Shown: positions 16,547 to 27,000, counted from the first letter of the stretch. The stretch: DNA of 64,000 nucleotides from Aminobacter carboxidus (GCF_014863355.1 NZ_JACZEP010000003.1:455592-519591), one strand, 5' to 3'. Notes: generated by a model not told the origin, from the sequence alone. A program made the numbers and translations.

Positions 16547-18187
16547 ATGATGGCTTCGAAGGATACGGGCGCCGGTCTGGACGTCATTGTCATTGGTGGA
16601 GGCCACAACGGCCTCGTTGCGGCCGGCTATCTGGCGAAGGCCGGCCTGAAAGTCGCGGTACTGGAGGCGCGGGATATCCTCGGAGGGCCATGTGGCGCCA
16701 TCGAGTTCCTGCCTGGCTTCCGTAGCTCGATCACCAATTCGCCCGGGTCCTTCGAGCCGCGAATTCTCCGTGACCTCGACCTCGAAGGTCACGGATTGCG
16801 TTTCCACCGCACCGACCCCAACGTCGTCCATGCCTTTCCACAGGGATGCTTCATCGGCTGGCGCGACCGCGACGCGGTCGCTGCCCAGCTCGACGCCTTT
16901 GCCCCGGGGGAGGCCGCCCGCTACAGCAGCCTGCTATCGCGACTGGAGGAGCTTGGCCGCCATCTCGGCGTCTCGGTGTTCGAGCCCTCGCGCAGTCTTG
17001 CTGCGATGGCGCGGAATGTGCCGTTGGCTCAGGAGCGCCTGTTTGAGCAGGTGTTCCTCGGCAGCCTGCGCGAACTGCTCGACGAAAATCTCCGCTCCGA
17101 ACAGGCCAAGGCGCTGCTGGGCATGGTTGCGCTCAACGCGACATTGGCGCCGCCTTCGGCACCTGGTACTGCCATCGGTTTGATGATGCGGCCGATTTCG
17201 CTCGCATCGTCGCCGGCGCTCGACGCCAACGATCCAAGGCGGACCGCGCTGCGTGGTTCGACCGGCCTGCCGATCGGCGGCATGGGTGCAATCATTGATG
17301 CTCTCCGAAGCGTACTGCTTGCGCATGGCGGCGAGGTCCACATCAACACGCGGGTTGCCTCAGTGCTGCACGAGCATGGTCGTGCCGTCGGCGTCGTCAC
17401 TGCGTCAGGGCGGGAGTTCCGCGCACGGCGGATAATCTCGGCAATCAATCCACGGACGCTGTTTGCCGACATGCTGGATGACGCTGCCGTAGGGGCTGAA
17501 ATGCGTCGCGAGGTTGCCGCGGTGACAATGCGTGGCTCGGCCTTCAAGATGTTCCTCGCGCTGGATGGTTTGCCGAGCTATCGCGGCCTGCCTGATGGGG
17601 TGAGCTCGGAGCAGGTCGCCGGAACTCAGTTCCGAATTGCCTCGTCGCTCGCGCATATCGAAGATGCCGTACTCGACGGTCTCCGCGGCGTACCGTCCGA
17701 CGAGCCGATCATGTGGGGGCTGATCCCGAGCGTCTCGTCGCCGGAACTCGCACCGGCAGGCAAGCATATCTTGAGCGTCAATGTCTGGCATGCACCCCAC
17801 GATCTGCGCCAGGGCAATTGGGATGCCGAAAAGGAAGTCTTCGGCCGCCGCTGCATCGACGTGCTAAGTCGCTTGCTGCCGGATCTCAAGGAGCGGATCG
17901 TCGGCCATCATTTCATGAGCCCGGTCGATCTCGAGCGTGAACTCGGACTCGTCGGCTCCAACATCACCCATGGCGACATGCTGCCCAACAACCTGTTCGG
18001 CGCGCGCCCTCATATTGCCGCCAATGATTATCGAACGCCGCTGGATGGCCTCTATCTGAGCGCGTCGGGCACCTGGCCCGGCGGCTACGTCACCGGCATC
18101 CCCGGCCACAACACGGCCGCGGCCGTGCTTGCCGACATCGCCAACGCCACCCACAGACACGTCAGGGGAGCTTCATGGAATTCCTAG
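16547..18187 (+). CDS. Phytoene desaturase-like NAD(P)/FAD-dependent oxidoreductase
   Basis: A protein of 546 residues from ATG 16547, four bases after the previous stop. The dinucleotide-binding motif is DVIVIGGGHNGLVAAGYLA, followed by VLEARDILGGPCG, the second FAD-contact seen in CrtI/amine-oxidase-like proteins. The C-terminal flavin motif is GLYLSASGTWPGGYVTGIPG. No carotenoid genes are nearby, and many CrtI-like proteins of this length in Rhizobiales are found in catabolic operons with unknown substrates. It probably dehydrogenates or isomerises a pathway intermediate. It overlaps the following small gene by 13 bases. Confidence 0.82.
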   Translation: MMASKDTGAGLDVIVIGGGHNGLVAAGYLAKAGLKVAVLEARDILGGPCGAIEFLPGFRSSITNSPGSFEPRILRDLDLEGHGLRFHRTDPNVVHAFPQGCFIGWRDRDAVAAQLDAFAPGEAARYSSLLSRLEELGRHLGVSVFEPSRSLAAMARNVPLAQERLFEQVFLGSLRELLDENLRSEQAKALLGMVALNATLAPPSAPGTAIGLMMRPISLASSPALDANDPRRTALRGSTGLPIGGMGAIIDALRSVLLAHGGEVHINTRVASVLHEHGRAVGVVTASGREFRARRIISAINPRTLFADMLDDAAVGAEMRREVAAVTMRGSAFKMFLALDGLPSYRGLPDGVSSEQVAGTQFRIASSLAHIEDAVLDGLRGVPSDEPIMWGLIPSVSSPELAPAGKHILSVNVWHAPHDLRQGNWDAEKEVFGRRCIDVLSRLLPDLKERIVGHHFMSPVDLERELGLVGSNITHGDMLPNNLFGARPHIAANDYRTPLDGLYLSASGTWPGGYVTGIPGHNTAAAVLADIANATHRHVRGASWNS

Positions 18188-18474
18188 TCAATATCACGCT
18201 CAAATGGTCCGAAAACATGGACCCGGAGCTCAAGGAACGGATCATCGTCGAGGAGCGGGCACACGCCGCCGAACTGATCAAGCAAGGTCATCTCGTGCGG
18301 ATGTGGCGCGTGCCGGCGCGGTTCGAGAACTGGGGGCTGTGGCGGGCCAGGGATGCCACCGAACTGCACGACATCATCTCCGGGCTGCCGGCGTTTCCCT
18401 GGATGATTCAGGTCAACGTGCATCCGCTGGCGCGCCACGCCGTGGATCCAGCGCCCTACGTCGCCGCCGCCTAG
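18175..18474 (+). CDS. Muconolactone delta-isomerase-family protein
   Basis: A 99-residue protein starting MEFLVNITLKW and containing RMWRVPARFENWGLWRARD and LPAFPWMIQVNVHPLARH, matching the compact ferredoxin-like muconolactone isomerase (CatC) fold and its usual length of 90-100 residues. CatC shifts a double bond in muconolactone during catechol degradation. No other catechol-branch genes (catA, catB) are present, so this copy probably acts on a different lactone or unsaturated acid. Its start lies inside the end of the oxidoreductase gene. Confidence 0.78.
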   Translation: MEFLVNITLKWSENMDPELKERIIVEERAHAAELIKQGHLVRMWRVPARFENWGLWRARDATELHDIISGLPAFPWMIQVNVHPLARHAVDPAPYVAAA

Positions 18475-18539
18475 CCCTTGTCGTGCCGCCTCTGGAGGCG
18501 GAACCCTCCAAGCATCATCTTTCGTCTAAGGCGCAGCCC

Positions 18540-19442
18540 ATGCTCAACGCATCCCAATTGACCGGCATCCTGCCAGCCATTCCGACGCCGGTGCGCTCGG
18601 ACGGAAGCGTGGATGAAGCGGCCACCAGGAAACTCGTCGGCTATCTGCTGGCGGGAGGCGTCAATGGCCTGCTGCCTCTCGGCGGAACCGGGGAATACGG
18701 AGCCCTGTCGCGCGCGGCGCGCATTCGCATGGCATCGGTTTGCGTCGAGTGCGTCGCATGCAGGGTGCCTGTCATCGCTGGCGTGCTCGACCCCGGCTAT
18801 TACGACGCGCTTGCGGCAGCGCATGACTTCGCATCCGCCGGCGTAGACGCCCTTCTGGTCGTGACGCCCTACTACACCAATCCAACCCAGGCAGGCCTGC
18901 GTGACTACTTCCTGCGCTTTGCCGATGAAGCGCCGCTGCCGATCCTGCTTTACGAGATTCCCTACCGTACCCGCATCGCGCTGGACCCTGAGGTGACGCA
19001 CCTGCTGTCTCGGCACGAGCGCATCATCGGCATGAAGGTCTGCAACACCGACATGTATCATTTCCTTCGTGTGGTCGCCGGCGTCGACAAGGATTTCGCC
19101 GTCCTCAGCGGAGAGGACAGCCTGTTTCCACTGCATGTCGCAGCCGGGGCGCATGGCGGCATCGTCGTCACGGCAAGTTTTTTGCCGCGTGCCTGGCGGC
19201 GAATGTTCGACCTCGCATCCCAAGGCCGGACCAGGGAGGCATTGCGGCTGCATCAGCAGCTCTTTCCCCTGATCAACCTGGCTTTTGCCGAAACCAATCC
19301 GGGGCCGCTGAAGTCGGTGCTCGACCTGATTGGCGTTGACGCGCCCGATGTCCTTGCGCCGCTGGTTCAGCCGGCATCTGGTTTGCAGGCCCGGCTGCGA
19401 TCGGAAGTCGAGCACCTGCTTGGCGTCTGCGAGAACGCATAG
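18540..19442 (+). CDS. Dihydrodipicolinate synthase/N-acetylneuraminate lyase-family protein
   Basis: A protein of 300 residues from ATG 18540. The Schiff-base lysine is Lys166 in IIGMKVCNTD and the partner Tyr138 is in LLYEIPYRT. The pyruvate carboxylate-binding loop reads LGGTGEYGAL in place of the usual GTTGE. Family members condense or cleave pyruvate-derived compounds. Given the catabolic context, a lyase or dehydratase (aldolase direction) is more likely than lysine synthesis. A short stem, CCGCCT/AGGCGG, lies in the 65 bases before it. This is the last intact gene of the island. Confidence 0.82.
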   Translation: MLNASQLTGILPAIPTPVRSDGSVDEAATRKLVGYLLAGGVNGLLPLGGTGEYGALSRAARIRMASVCVECVACRVPVIAGVLDPGYYDALAAAHDFASAGVDALLVVTPYYTNPTQAGLRDYFLRFADEAPLPILLYEIPYRTRIALDPEVTHLLSRHERIIGMKVCNTDMYHFLRVVAGVDKDFAVLSGEDSLFPLHVAAGAHGGIVVTASFLPRAWRRMFDLASQGRTREALRLHQQLFPLINLAFAETNPGPLKSVLDLIGVDAPDVLAPLVQPASGLQARLRSEVEHLLGVCENA

Positions 19443-19469
19443 CCCAAAGCGCCGAGGTTATCGCAGGGA

Positions 19470-19979
19470 TCAGTTCAGATGCTCGGCGATCTGAGCCACG
19501 GCCGCAACGATCAGTTGGGCATGTGCTGAGCGAGCTTCAACGGTGGCGCGCGCGGCAGGCGTCGAGATGCTGATCGCGGCGATAGGGCGCCGGTCCGGCC
19601 CGCTGATTGCGGCGCCCGTTGCAAACACGCCGTCGCGCCATGAGGCGGTGGTGGCATAGCCGCGCGATGCGATGTCGCGCAGTTCGACGAGCAGGTCACT
19701 GAGCGGCAACGCCGCTGACACAGCACTCGCCTGGCTGTCGGCCCTGACCGCTTCGCCATAGTTCCGTTCGATGTCCGCCTCCGGCATCTGCGCCAGCATG
19801 GCCTTGCCGGTTGCGGTGACAAGCACCGGCGCGCGGCCCCCGAGCGGCTCGACATGGCGCACCGCATGCGGGCTTTCCAGACGTTCGATCAGGACAATTT
19901 CGGCATCATCCAGAACCGCCAGATGGATGGTCTCGCCGGTCTCGCGCCGAAGTTTTTCCATCACCGGAACCGGGCGCAA
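19470..19979 (-). pseudogene. IclR-family regulator remnant, effector domain only
   Basis: The reverse strand encodes 169 residues matching the IclR effector-binding domain: VMEKLRRETGETIHLAVLDD, SPHAVRHVEPLGGRAPVLVT, ATGKAMLAQMP and the late GAAISGPDRRP. The roughly 75-residue winged-helix DNA-binding domain that should precede it is absent. The reading frame begins at a TTG at 19979, and the start codon of the next gene lies only 15 bases away on the other strand. A deletion probably removed the promoter and HTH. It cannot bind DNA in the normal way and is best regarded as a pseudogene next to other broken genes. Confidence 0.75.
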
Positions 19980-19994
19980 TAAGGGAGTGAGGAC

Positions 19995-20956
19995 ATGAAG
20001 AAATACGTAGCCACAGTTGCGTGCGCAGCGGGCCTATTCGCGCTGGCGCCGTGCATGGCGTCAGTGCGCGACCTGACCATCGTTGCATGGGGTGGGGTCG
20101 GTCAGGATGCGCAGCGCGCGGCCAACTTCGAGCCCTATGCCAAAGGCAACTGGCAAAAAGGTTCTGGAGGACCAGACCCCCTTGCTGGCCAAGGTTCGCC
20201 GCGTGGTCGAGTCCGGCAATGTGACCTGGGATCTGCTTGATCAGGAATCGGCGGAAGCGGTAATCGGCTGCGAGGAAGGCTTGTTTGAAAAGCTCGACTG
20301 GAGCCAGATCGACAAGTCCAAATATGCTGACCACGTCCACAGCGAGTGCGGCTACGGCTTGTACACCGCTGGCAACATTCTGGCTTATGACGGCGACCGT
20401 TTCGCCAGTACACCCCCCACCAGATGGGCAGATTTTTTCCACACCGCCAAGTTCCCCGGCAAGCGCGGATTGTGGAATACGCCGAAGGGTGCGCTTGAGG
20501 TTGCCTTGATGGGCGACGGAGTTCCGGTCAGCGAAGTCTACAAGGTGCTGCGCACACCGGAAGGTGTCAATCGTGCCTTTGCCAAGCTCGGCTCGATCAA
20601 GAGGGAGATCCTGCTTTCGAATTCGGGTGCCGAGTTCCTGAGCCGTCTCGCCAGCGGCGAGTTTGTCATGACCACTGCATGGAACGGCCGTATCGCTACC
20701 ACCAACGCCACCGACAAGAAGAACTTTAAAATCGCGTGGGATCGACGAGCATCCCGAGCTTCAGGCGGAATATACCAAGCGCACCTTCTACAGCTCGACC
20801 AGCCTGGCTTCGCTCGATCACCTTTCCGATGACGTCAAGGCGCAGCTTCCGCTGATCCCCGATCGCCTGAAGAACACAGTGCCGGTGGACGACGAGTTCT
20901 GGGTCGAGAACCTGGACAGCCTGACCGAGCGCTTCAACACCTGGGCCGCGCAATAG
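19995..20956 (+). pseudogene. Polyamine-type ABC substrate-binding protein (PotD/YdcS-like), frameshifted
   Basis: The reading starts in one frame (MKKYVATVACAAGLFALAP, a signal peptide, then LTIVAWGGVGQDAQ) and continues after about 20155 in another (TPLLAKVRRVVESGNVTWDL, then KRGLWNTPKGALEVALMGDG). It moves near 20735 into a third (DEHPELQAEYTKRTFYSSTS), ending LTERFNTWAAQ at 20956. Joined, the pieces cover a full-length periplasmic spermidine/putrescine-type binding protein of about 320 residues. Two frameshifts make it non-functional unless they are sequencing errors. It has a good ribosome site (GGGAGTGAGGA) and is followed by two broken permease genes. Confidence 0.8.
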
Positions 20957-21035
20957 CCGAACTGAATACCTAAGCATCCTCCCAATGCTGGCGGCGGTCG
21001 TTGAACGGCGGCCGCCGCTCTTCTCGGAGAAAGAC

Positions 21036-22162
21036 GTGACCATTCTAGCTAGGACAATGCGAACCAGGTGGGCGTCCAGCTCGCTGCTGATCGCAACCCT
21101 CTTTGCGTTCTTGCTTGCCTTCTATTTCTATCCCATCGTCTCATTCCTGCTGCGCAGCGCCAGCACGTCCGAAATCACCGACACCATTCCGGCAACGGCG
21201 ACCGCACTTGCCCAATGGGACGGTGAAGGCCTGCCGGGCGAGCCGGTCTATGCCGCGCTCGTTTCCGATCTGAATGCCTCGGCGCATGCGGCTGCGATCC
21301 TCGGACGTCGCCTGAATGCGCTGGAGCCTGGCATGCGCACTGTCGAGCGCAAGGCAGCCGCCGATCGCGCGCGACCTGACTTCGGCCACGCCCGCCGAGG
21401 CGAAGGCGAAGCTGGTCGAAGCGGACGAAAAAAAATGGGGCGCTCCGGCGACCTGGAAGCTTCTGAGGCACGAGACTGGGGTGGCGACCTCCACCTTCCT
21501 GCTCGCTGCGATCGATGTGCAGCGAAAAGCCGACACGCTCGTGCTCAAGTCCGGCAACGACGCTCTGTTCCTGCCAATCTTCCTGCGCACCTTGACGATC
21601 TCGTTTACCGTTACGCTGATCTGCATCGTTATCGGCTACCCCGTTGCGTGGGTCATCGCCATGGCGACCCCGCGCACAGCCGGCTGGCTGATGCTTTTGG
21701 TGCTGGTGCTGTTCTGGCTGTCCATCTTGGCGCGCACCGCTGCAGCTGGAGTTCAACTGCTTCGGCGTGATCCTGGTCATAGTGCACGTGATGCTGCCGT
21801 TCCTTGTCCTGCCGTTGTGCAATTCGATCAGGGCCATCCCGAAGTACTATTTCCAGGCCGCGGCCAATCTTGGGGCGCCGCCGGTACGCGCTTTCATGCA
21901 CGTCATCTTCCCGCTCACCGTGCCGGGCATGTGGGCAGGCGGCTTCATCGTCTTCATCCTGTCGATCGGCTATTACATCACGCCCGCGCTTGTCGGCGGC
22001 CCGAACGACCAGATGATCAGCTCGTTTATCGCCTTCTATACCAACCAGTCGATTAACTGGTCGCTTTCCTCGGCGCTCAGCGCCTGGCTGTTGAGCGGCA
22101 TGCTAGCGCTGGTGATGCTGAGCCAACGCCTCATCGGCCCGATGATCAGGAGAGTGACATGA
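21036..22162 (+). pseudogene. ABC permease (PotB-like), frameshifted and internally deleted
   Basis: From a GTG at 21036, the first frame gives a membrane segment (LLIATLFAFLLAFYFYPIVS) and a periplasmic stretch up to about 21360. A second frame continues with AKLVEADEKKWGAPATWKLL and TISFTVTLICIVIGYPVAWV to about 21740. A third resumes with FNCFGVILVIVHVMLPFLVL and the transporter loop NLGAPPVRAFMHVIFPLTVP, ending at 22162. At the second break the usual 20-30 residues between the RTAA segment and the FN-FGV segment of this family are missing, so this is a deletion as well as a frame change. The ATGA overlap with the next permease is kept. Confidence 0.8.
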
Positions 22163-22419
22163 ACACACACCGCGCTGCATCTGGGCGAGGCTGGACGATT
22201 TTCGTGCGTGTTTCGGCAGCGCTTGTCTTCGCCTTCATGCTATTGCCGCTGTTGGTGCTGATCCCAGTGTCGCTTACCTCAGAGACGCTTCTGGTGCTGC
22301 CAACGCCAGGCTATTCGCTGCGCTGGTATCAGGATGTCTTCCACAATCCGATCTGGCTGAATGCCCTGCGCAACAGTCTGACCATCGCCTCGATTACCAC
22401 CGTGGTGGCATTGGCCTAG
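22159..22419 (+). pseudogene. ABC permease (PotC-like), truncated after 86 codons
   Basis: The 86 residues start with a cytoplasmic tail and first membrane helix (VFAFMLLPLLVLIPVSLTSE), then LPTPGYSLRWYQDVFHNPIW and LRNSLTIASITTVVALA, the beginning of the permease core. A normal member has about 260-280 residues. The frame stops at 22419 and no continuation is found in other frames, so the 3' two-thirds and the ATPase gene expected after it are gone. The stop marks a recombination junction with the polysaccharide locus. Confidence 0.78.
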
Positions 22420-22694
22420 AATAAGGCCGAGGAGAACTCTGTTCCCGGTTTTTAGCGTTCTCGTGTTGATTTGTAAGTCTTTGAGCTGACGTGCCTATTG
22501 ACGAGGCTACATTGCCCCCCAAGGCTGAGGTCGTATGCTCGCACGAGGTTCCCGATATGGCCTTGCCGGGTAGGGTGGCAACGTACCGTTTACCATGCCT
22601 TAACCGTGTTTGTTTACCACCTGGTTACAGTTGGCGGTTTGGCCTTGATCCGCCGCGAAGAAGTGGTCGGAAAGGTAACGGGTTGGCGTCGCTA
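22420..22694. promoter_or_regulatory. 275-base junction and presumed promoter region before the TolC-like gene
   Basis: Nothing coding is convincing here. The half nearest the TolC-like gene is richer in A/T and has several TTTACC/TTAACC words. One pair, TTTA then 7 bases then TTAAC at 22597-22612, is one base from a CtrA-type box. The first part is the end of the deleted permease region. Confidence 0.3.
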
Positions 22695-24035
22695 ATGTCC
22701 TACTACGGAACGACAGTGGCGGTTTTGAGCGCCTGCCTTGCAGTGGCGGGATGCGCGAATGGCTCCGTGCGGCAGGCTCCCATCGCCCAGACCGACAAGG
22801 TCGTGACCGGTAGCGTTGGTGGCCTCACTTCGATCAACACGAATCCTGAGATACTTGCCGCCGACGCGCGGCGCGATGCGGCGCGCGAGGATATAGCGCG
22901 GGCGCGGGCGACGATGTTGCCAAATGTGGGCATAGAGGCGAGCGCTGGCGTCGCGACCGGCTATGGCGACGATTTCGACACCCGTACCACCGGCAATGCT
23001 TATTCTTATGCGCTGAGAGCCGACTTCCCTCTGTTTCAAGGCGGCAGGGGACAGGCCGCTGTGGCCGCGGCAAAAGCTGAGTATCGTGCGAGCGGCGAGG
23101 TCGCCAACGACCGTCGGGTCTCCGCAGCCTATGAGTTGGCGCTTTCTCTTATCGAGGTTCACCGGCAGAAAGGCGCGGTCGAGATCCTGGGCCGGCAGGC
23201 AGCCCTTCTCACCAAACTCAAACGCGGCATTGAGACAGAAATGAAGGCGGGAGCAGCCAGCCGCGTGGACGTGGACGATGTCGAACGCCAGTTGTCACGC
23301 CTCTCTGTCGAGCGTGAGCGTGCCAGACTGCTGATTGCCCAAGCAAGTCGCACCGCCTTGCGGCTTGGCGTTTCGCCGGAGACCAAACTGCCGGCTGTGG
23401 CCAAGCTTTACCTACCGAGCGATGAACAGGACCTCATCGAATTGGCGGTCAACAACAATCCTCGCGTCAGGGAGCGTGCTGCGCGCGCGGATGCTGCCAA
23501 GGCCCGTGTCAGTGGGGCGAAAGGTGACTTGTTGCCGACCGTTTCGGCTGGACTGAGCATAGGCGGTGGCCAGGATACGCTTCCCGGCGTCGACCGCAAT
23601 GTCGTGGGGCGTGGCGAGGTACGGTTCTCCATGCCGATCTACACCGGTGGGCGGGTCAGTGCGACCATCAGGCAACGCAATGACGAGAACCGTGCGGCGG
23701 TGTTCGAAGCCGATGCGGCACGAATTGGCGTGACCGCAGCGATCCGTACCGCGTTCGATCGCCGCGCGGTCGCAGGGCGAATGTTCAGCTTGGCTCAGGC
23801 AGAAAGGCGTAACGCCGCGTCGGGTCTCGAAGGCGTGCGCGCGGAGCGGAAAGTGGGCGAACGCTCCACCTTCGACGAGATCAGGGCGATCGCCGACCTC
23901 GCCAATTCGGAGATCAACCTGAATGGTGCGCGTTTCGACGTGATCGCAGCCGACTATACGCTCGCAGCGGAAACTGGCCTGATCGGTGAGCTTTTCGGCG
24001 TGCCGCTCGTCCAGCAGACGGCAACGACTGACTAG
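22695..24035 (+). CDS. TolC-family outer-membrane efflux/type I secretion lipoprotein
   Basis: A protein of 446 residues from ATG 22695. Its N-terminus is a lipoprotein signal, with VAVLSACLAVAGC placing the modified cysteine at residue 20. Two outer-membrane-efflux repeats follow, with helices such as ARRDAAREDIARARATMLPN and strands such as ADFPLFQGGRG and VRFSMPIYTGGRVSATIRQR. The second matches the conserved YTGG segment at the equatorial part of TolC proteins. It would form the outer-membrane channel of a type I secretion or efflux pump. No adaptor or ABC/RND partner lies beside it. The PKS gene is convergent, and a giant type-I-secreted adhesin lies at the far end of the window. Confidence 0.85.
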   Translation: MSYYGTTVAVLSACLAVAGCANGSVRQAPIAQTDKVVTGSVGGLTSINTNPEILAADARRDAAREDIARARATMLPNVGIEASAGVATGYGDDFDTRTTGNAYSYALRADFPLFQGGRGQAAVAAAKAEYRASGEVANDRRVSAAYELALSLIEVHRQKGAVEILGRQAALLTKLKRGIETEMKAGAASRVDVDDVERQLSRLSVERERARLLIAQASRTALRLGVSPETKLPAVAKLYLPSDEQDLIELAVNNNPRVRERAARADAAKARVSGAKGDLLPTVSAGLSIGGGQDTLPGVDRNVVGRGEVRFSMPIYTGGRVSATIRQRNDENRAAVFEADAARIGVTAAIRTAFDRRAVAGRMFSLAQAERRNAASGLEGVRAERKVGERSTFDEIRAIADLANSEINLNGARFDVIAADYTLAAETGLIGELFGVPLVQQTATTD

Positions 24036-24074
24036 TGCCTGTTTGCACTCTTCGCGGTCATGCTCCGACCCTGG

Positions 24075-27000
24075 CTACTCGGCTGCCATGCCGTAGACCG
24101 CACCACCCAACGGTTCCTTCAGCCGCTTCTTGATCCGGTCGGCAAGGATGCGCACAAAAGGCTCAAGCACCATGCCGTCATGGTCTCCCGGTACCTCCTG
24201 CACGGTCAGATCGGCGACATAGGGCGTCCAGCCATTGTCGGCCATGGCAATGTTGCGGCCGTCTTGCAGCATACGCCCGCCGCTCAGGCGATAAATGACG
24301 TTGAGCTTCGGCCGAAGCAGCAGCACCCTTCCCGCATAGGGCTTCAGCTCATAGCGGGGAAGCGCCATGCGGAAAGCGGTTTCGATCGCCAGATTGTGGA
24401 ATTGCTCGGAGGCTTGCTCAGCCCGCTCGGCATCGGCACGGCCCCCGGCTTGCTGTTTCCAACGCCGGCGGTCGCCGATCCAGTTGGCAACGAAGTTCAG
24501 GCGCTCCCGGCGCAGGTCCTGAACCTTCATGAAGAGCCTGTCGCGCAAAGATAGCGGAGGTTGCGTCGGCAAGGGCGTATCCAGCAGGATCAGTTGTGCG
24601 ACTTCCTCACCTTGGTCGCGCAGCTGCTGCGCCATCTCGTATGCGACGAGACCCCCGCCGGAAAACCCTCCCAACAGATACGGGCCGTGCGGTTGGACGG
24701 CTCGGACCTCCTTCAGATTATCGCGCGCCATCGCAATGAGACTGTCGTGTGGTTCTTGTTCTCCATAGAGGCCACGCGCCTGGAGCCCATAGATCGGTCG
24801 ATCGGTGCCGAGTTGCATGGCCAGCTGTCGAAGATTGAGTACATTGCCGAACATGCCAGCGCACAGGAAGAACGGCGTTGCGCCGCCCGAGCGCCCCGAA
24901 GTCATGGCGACAAGGTGGGTCGCCTTCTCGATCTTCTTGTCATCCGGAGCGGCGCCGCCTTCCGTCTTGGCAGAAAGCGGCACGGCCTGCTCGCCGATAA
25001 GCGCCGCGCACTCGGCGATGGTCGGGGCCTCGAACAGGACCGAGATCGGCAGGTCGAGCGCGAACCGCTTCCTGATCATGCGGAACAGGCGCACCGCGAT
25101 CAAAGAATGGCCGCCGATGTCGAAGAAACTGTCGTGCACGCCGATCTTTTCGACACCAAGCAATTCGGTCCAGAAACCTGCAAGGGTGCGTTCTATCTCG
25201 TCTCGCGGCGCGACGTAGTCATTGTCGAGGTCGGGACGCTCGAAGACCTCGCCAGAGCCTTGGATTTCCAGGCGCGGTTGCGCTGCCCGCTTGCGCAACG
25301 CGCCAAGATCCATCGAACTGACGATCGGTTGCGGCTGACCGCTCCGGAGCGCGCGGATCATCGCTTCGAAGCCTTCTGAGGGAAGGATGCCCTGGCTGAC
25401 TTGAGCGGCGAGCTGCAAAGCCGCTGGCGAGAGTTGCTCCTTGTCATCGCCTGCAGACTTGCGCGCGCGATCGACGCTATGCGACGCTGCCAAAGCAAGA
25501 TCGTCATCGAGCCGCTTCATCACGAAACGTTCGATCTCCGCAACGATGCTGCCGTCCGGTTCGGCAATGGTGATGTCGAAGGATGCGTAGCCGTCGCCGA
25601 GATCGGAGATTTTGCTAAGCCGTGCCCAACTGACGATCGTTTCAGGAAGTGTCCTAAACAGCGCGATGCTGCCATAAGACATCGGCGCCCATAGGGCGTG
25701 CGATGTGGCATGGCCGGGCGCGAGATCGAGCGCAAATCCGGTAGCGATATCCAGCAGCGCCGGATGCGCGATGAAGCCAGCAGCGATGTCGTTGCGATAG
25801 GCCCCGTCGAGGCTGAGTTCGGCGAAGGCTTCCCGGTCCCCGCGACCAAGCGAGCGCAGCACTTGCCAGCGCGGACCGAAGCGGATGTGGGCTTCCTGGA
25901 CGGAGCGTAGTGCTGCTCCATCCTCGGCGCGCTGGCCTGCGATCAACCGCGCCGACGCTGCTGCCAGTTCTTCGGTTGCATGTGGCTTGGCGCGACGTTT
26001 GCGCAGTGTCGCTTCGCTGTGGAGGGTGAAACCTTCCGACACCACTTCGGCATCGGCGGCGGTCACGAACACGCGCTTGATGTCGCCGTCCGCCGCCAGT
26101 CGCACGCGCAGGATTTTCTCGCCCCGGTCGTCGACCTCGAGCGGACGGAGGAAGAAGAGATCTGCAATCTCTTGTCCCTGATCGGCGCCATATTCCTTGA
26201 TCGCCTGCGCGATGATCTCGATCGTGCCGGTACCTGGCAGAATGGCCTGACCTGACACGAGCCGATGCTCGTCGAGCATCCAATGGCTGCGGGGCGAAAT
26301 TCGTGTCTCAAGCCACACCTCGCCTTGTGCGTCCTCCACCCATTGGTTGAAGAACGGGCCCTGTGCTGAGCCACGATGTGGGTTTGGCGCTTCCAACTGG
26401 ACGGTCTGACCCGTGGCTCGCGCGGCCAGTCCGACATCGTTCCAGACGCCCCAGTGCAAGGCAACGGTCTTTCGGGCGTGATCGGAGAAGCGGCTCTCAG
26501 CAAAGGCGTTGAGAAAGGCATTGGCGGCGACGTAATCGACTTGGCCGGCGGGCGCGGTATCGGTGCTGGTCGACGAAAACAGCACCAAGAGGTCGAGCGG
26601 CCTGTCCTTGAAAACCTGGTCGAGGACCACGGTGCCGTGCAGCTTAGGCGACAGCACATTCTCCATCTCCTCCAGCGATTTCAACTGGATCAGATTGTCG
26701 TCTACGAGACCCGCCGCGTGGAACACGCCATTGATGTCGCCAAAGGTGGCGCGCGCCTTTTCGGCTACCACCGTCATCTCTTCGACGTTGCTTACGTCAG
26801 CCGTCATGTAGAGCACTTCCGCGCCCATTGCTTCCAAGGTCTGGATCGCTTCGATGGCGCGGCGCGTGCGGTCGTTGCGCGAAAGCGGAAGGGTCTGATT
26901 TGCCCACTCACCCCGCGGCGGAAGTGCCAGGCGCCCGATCAGAACCAGCTTCGCCTGGTAACGTGACACCAGTTCGCCCGCGATGACCTGCGCAAGATCG

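Noticed and set aside
16547..18187. Phytoene-desaturase-like gene as evidence of a carotenoid pathway
   Set aside because: No crtB, crtE or other carotenoid gene is nearby, and the gene is coupled to catabolic genes.
18175..18474. Small isomerase as evidence for the catechol branch of the beta-ketoadipate pathway
   Set aside because: No catechol dioxygenase or muconate cycloisomerase gene is present, so only the family is named.
18129..18540. N-terminal extension of the DapA-like gene by about 137 codons
   Set aside because: The added part is out-of-frame read-through of the muconolactone-isomerase-like gene. The family's first beta strand begins at the ATG at 18540.
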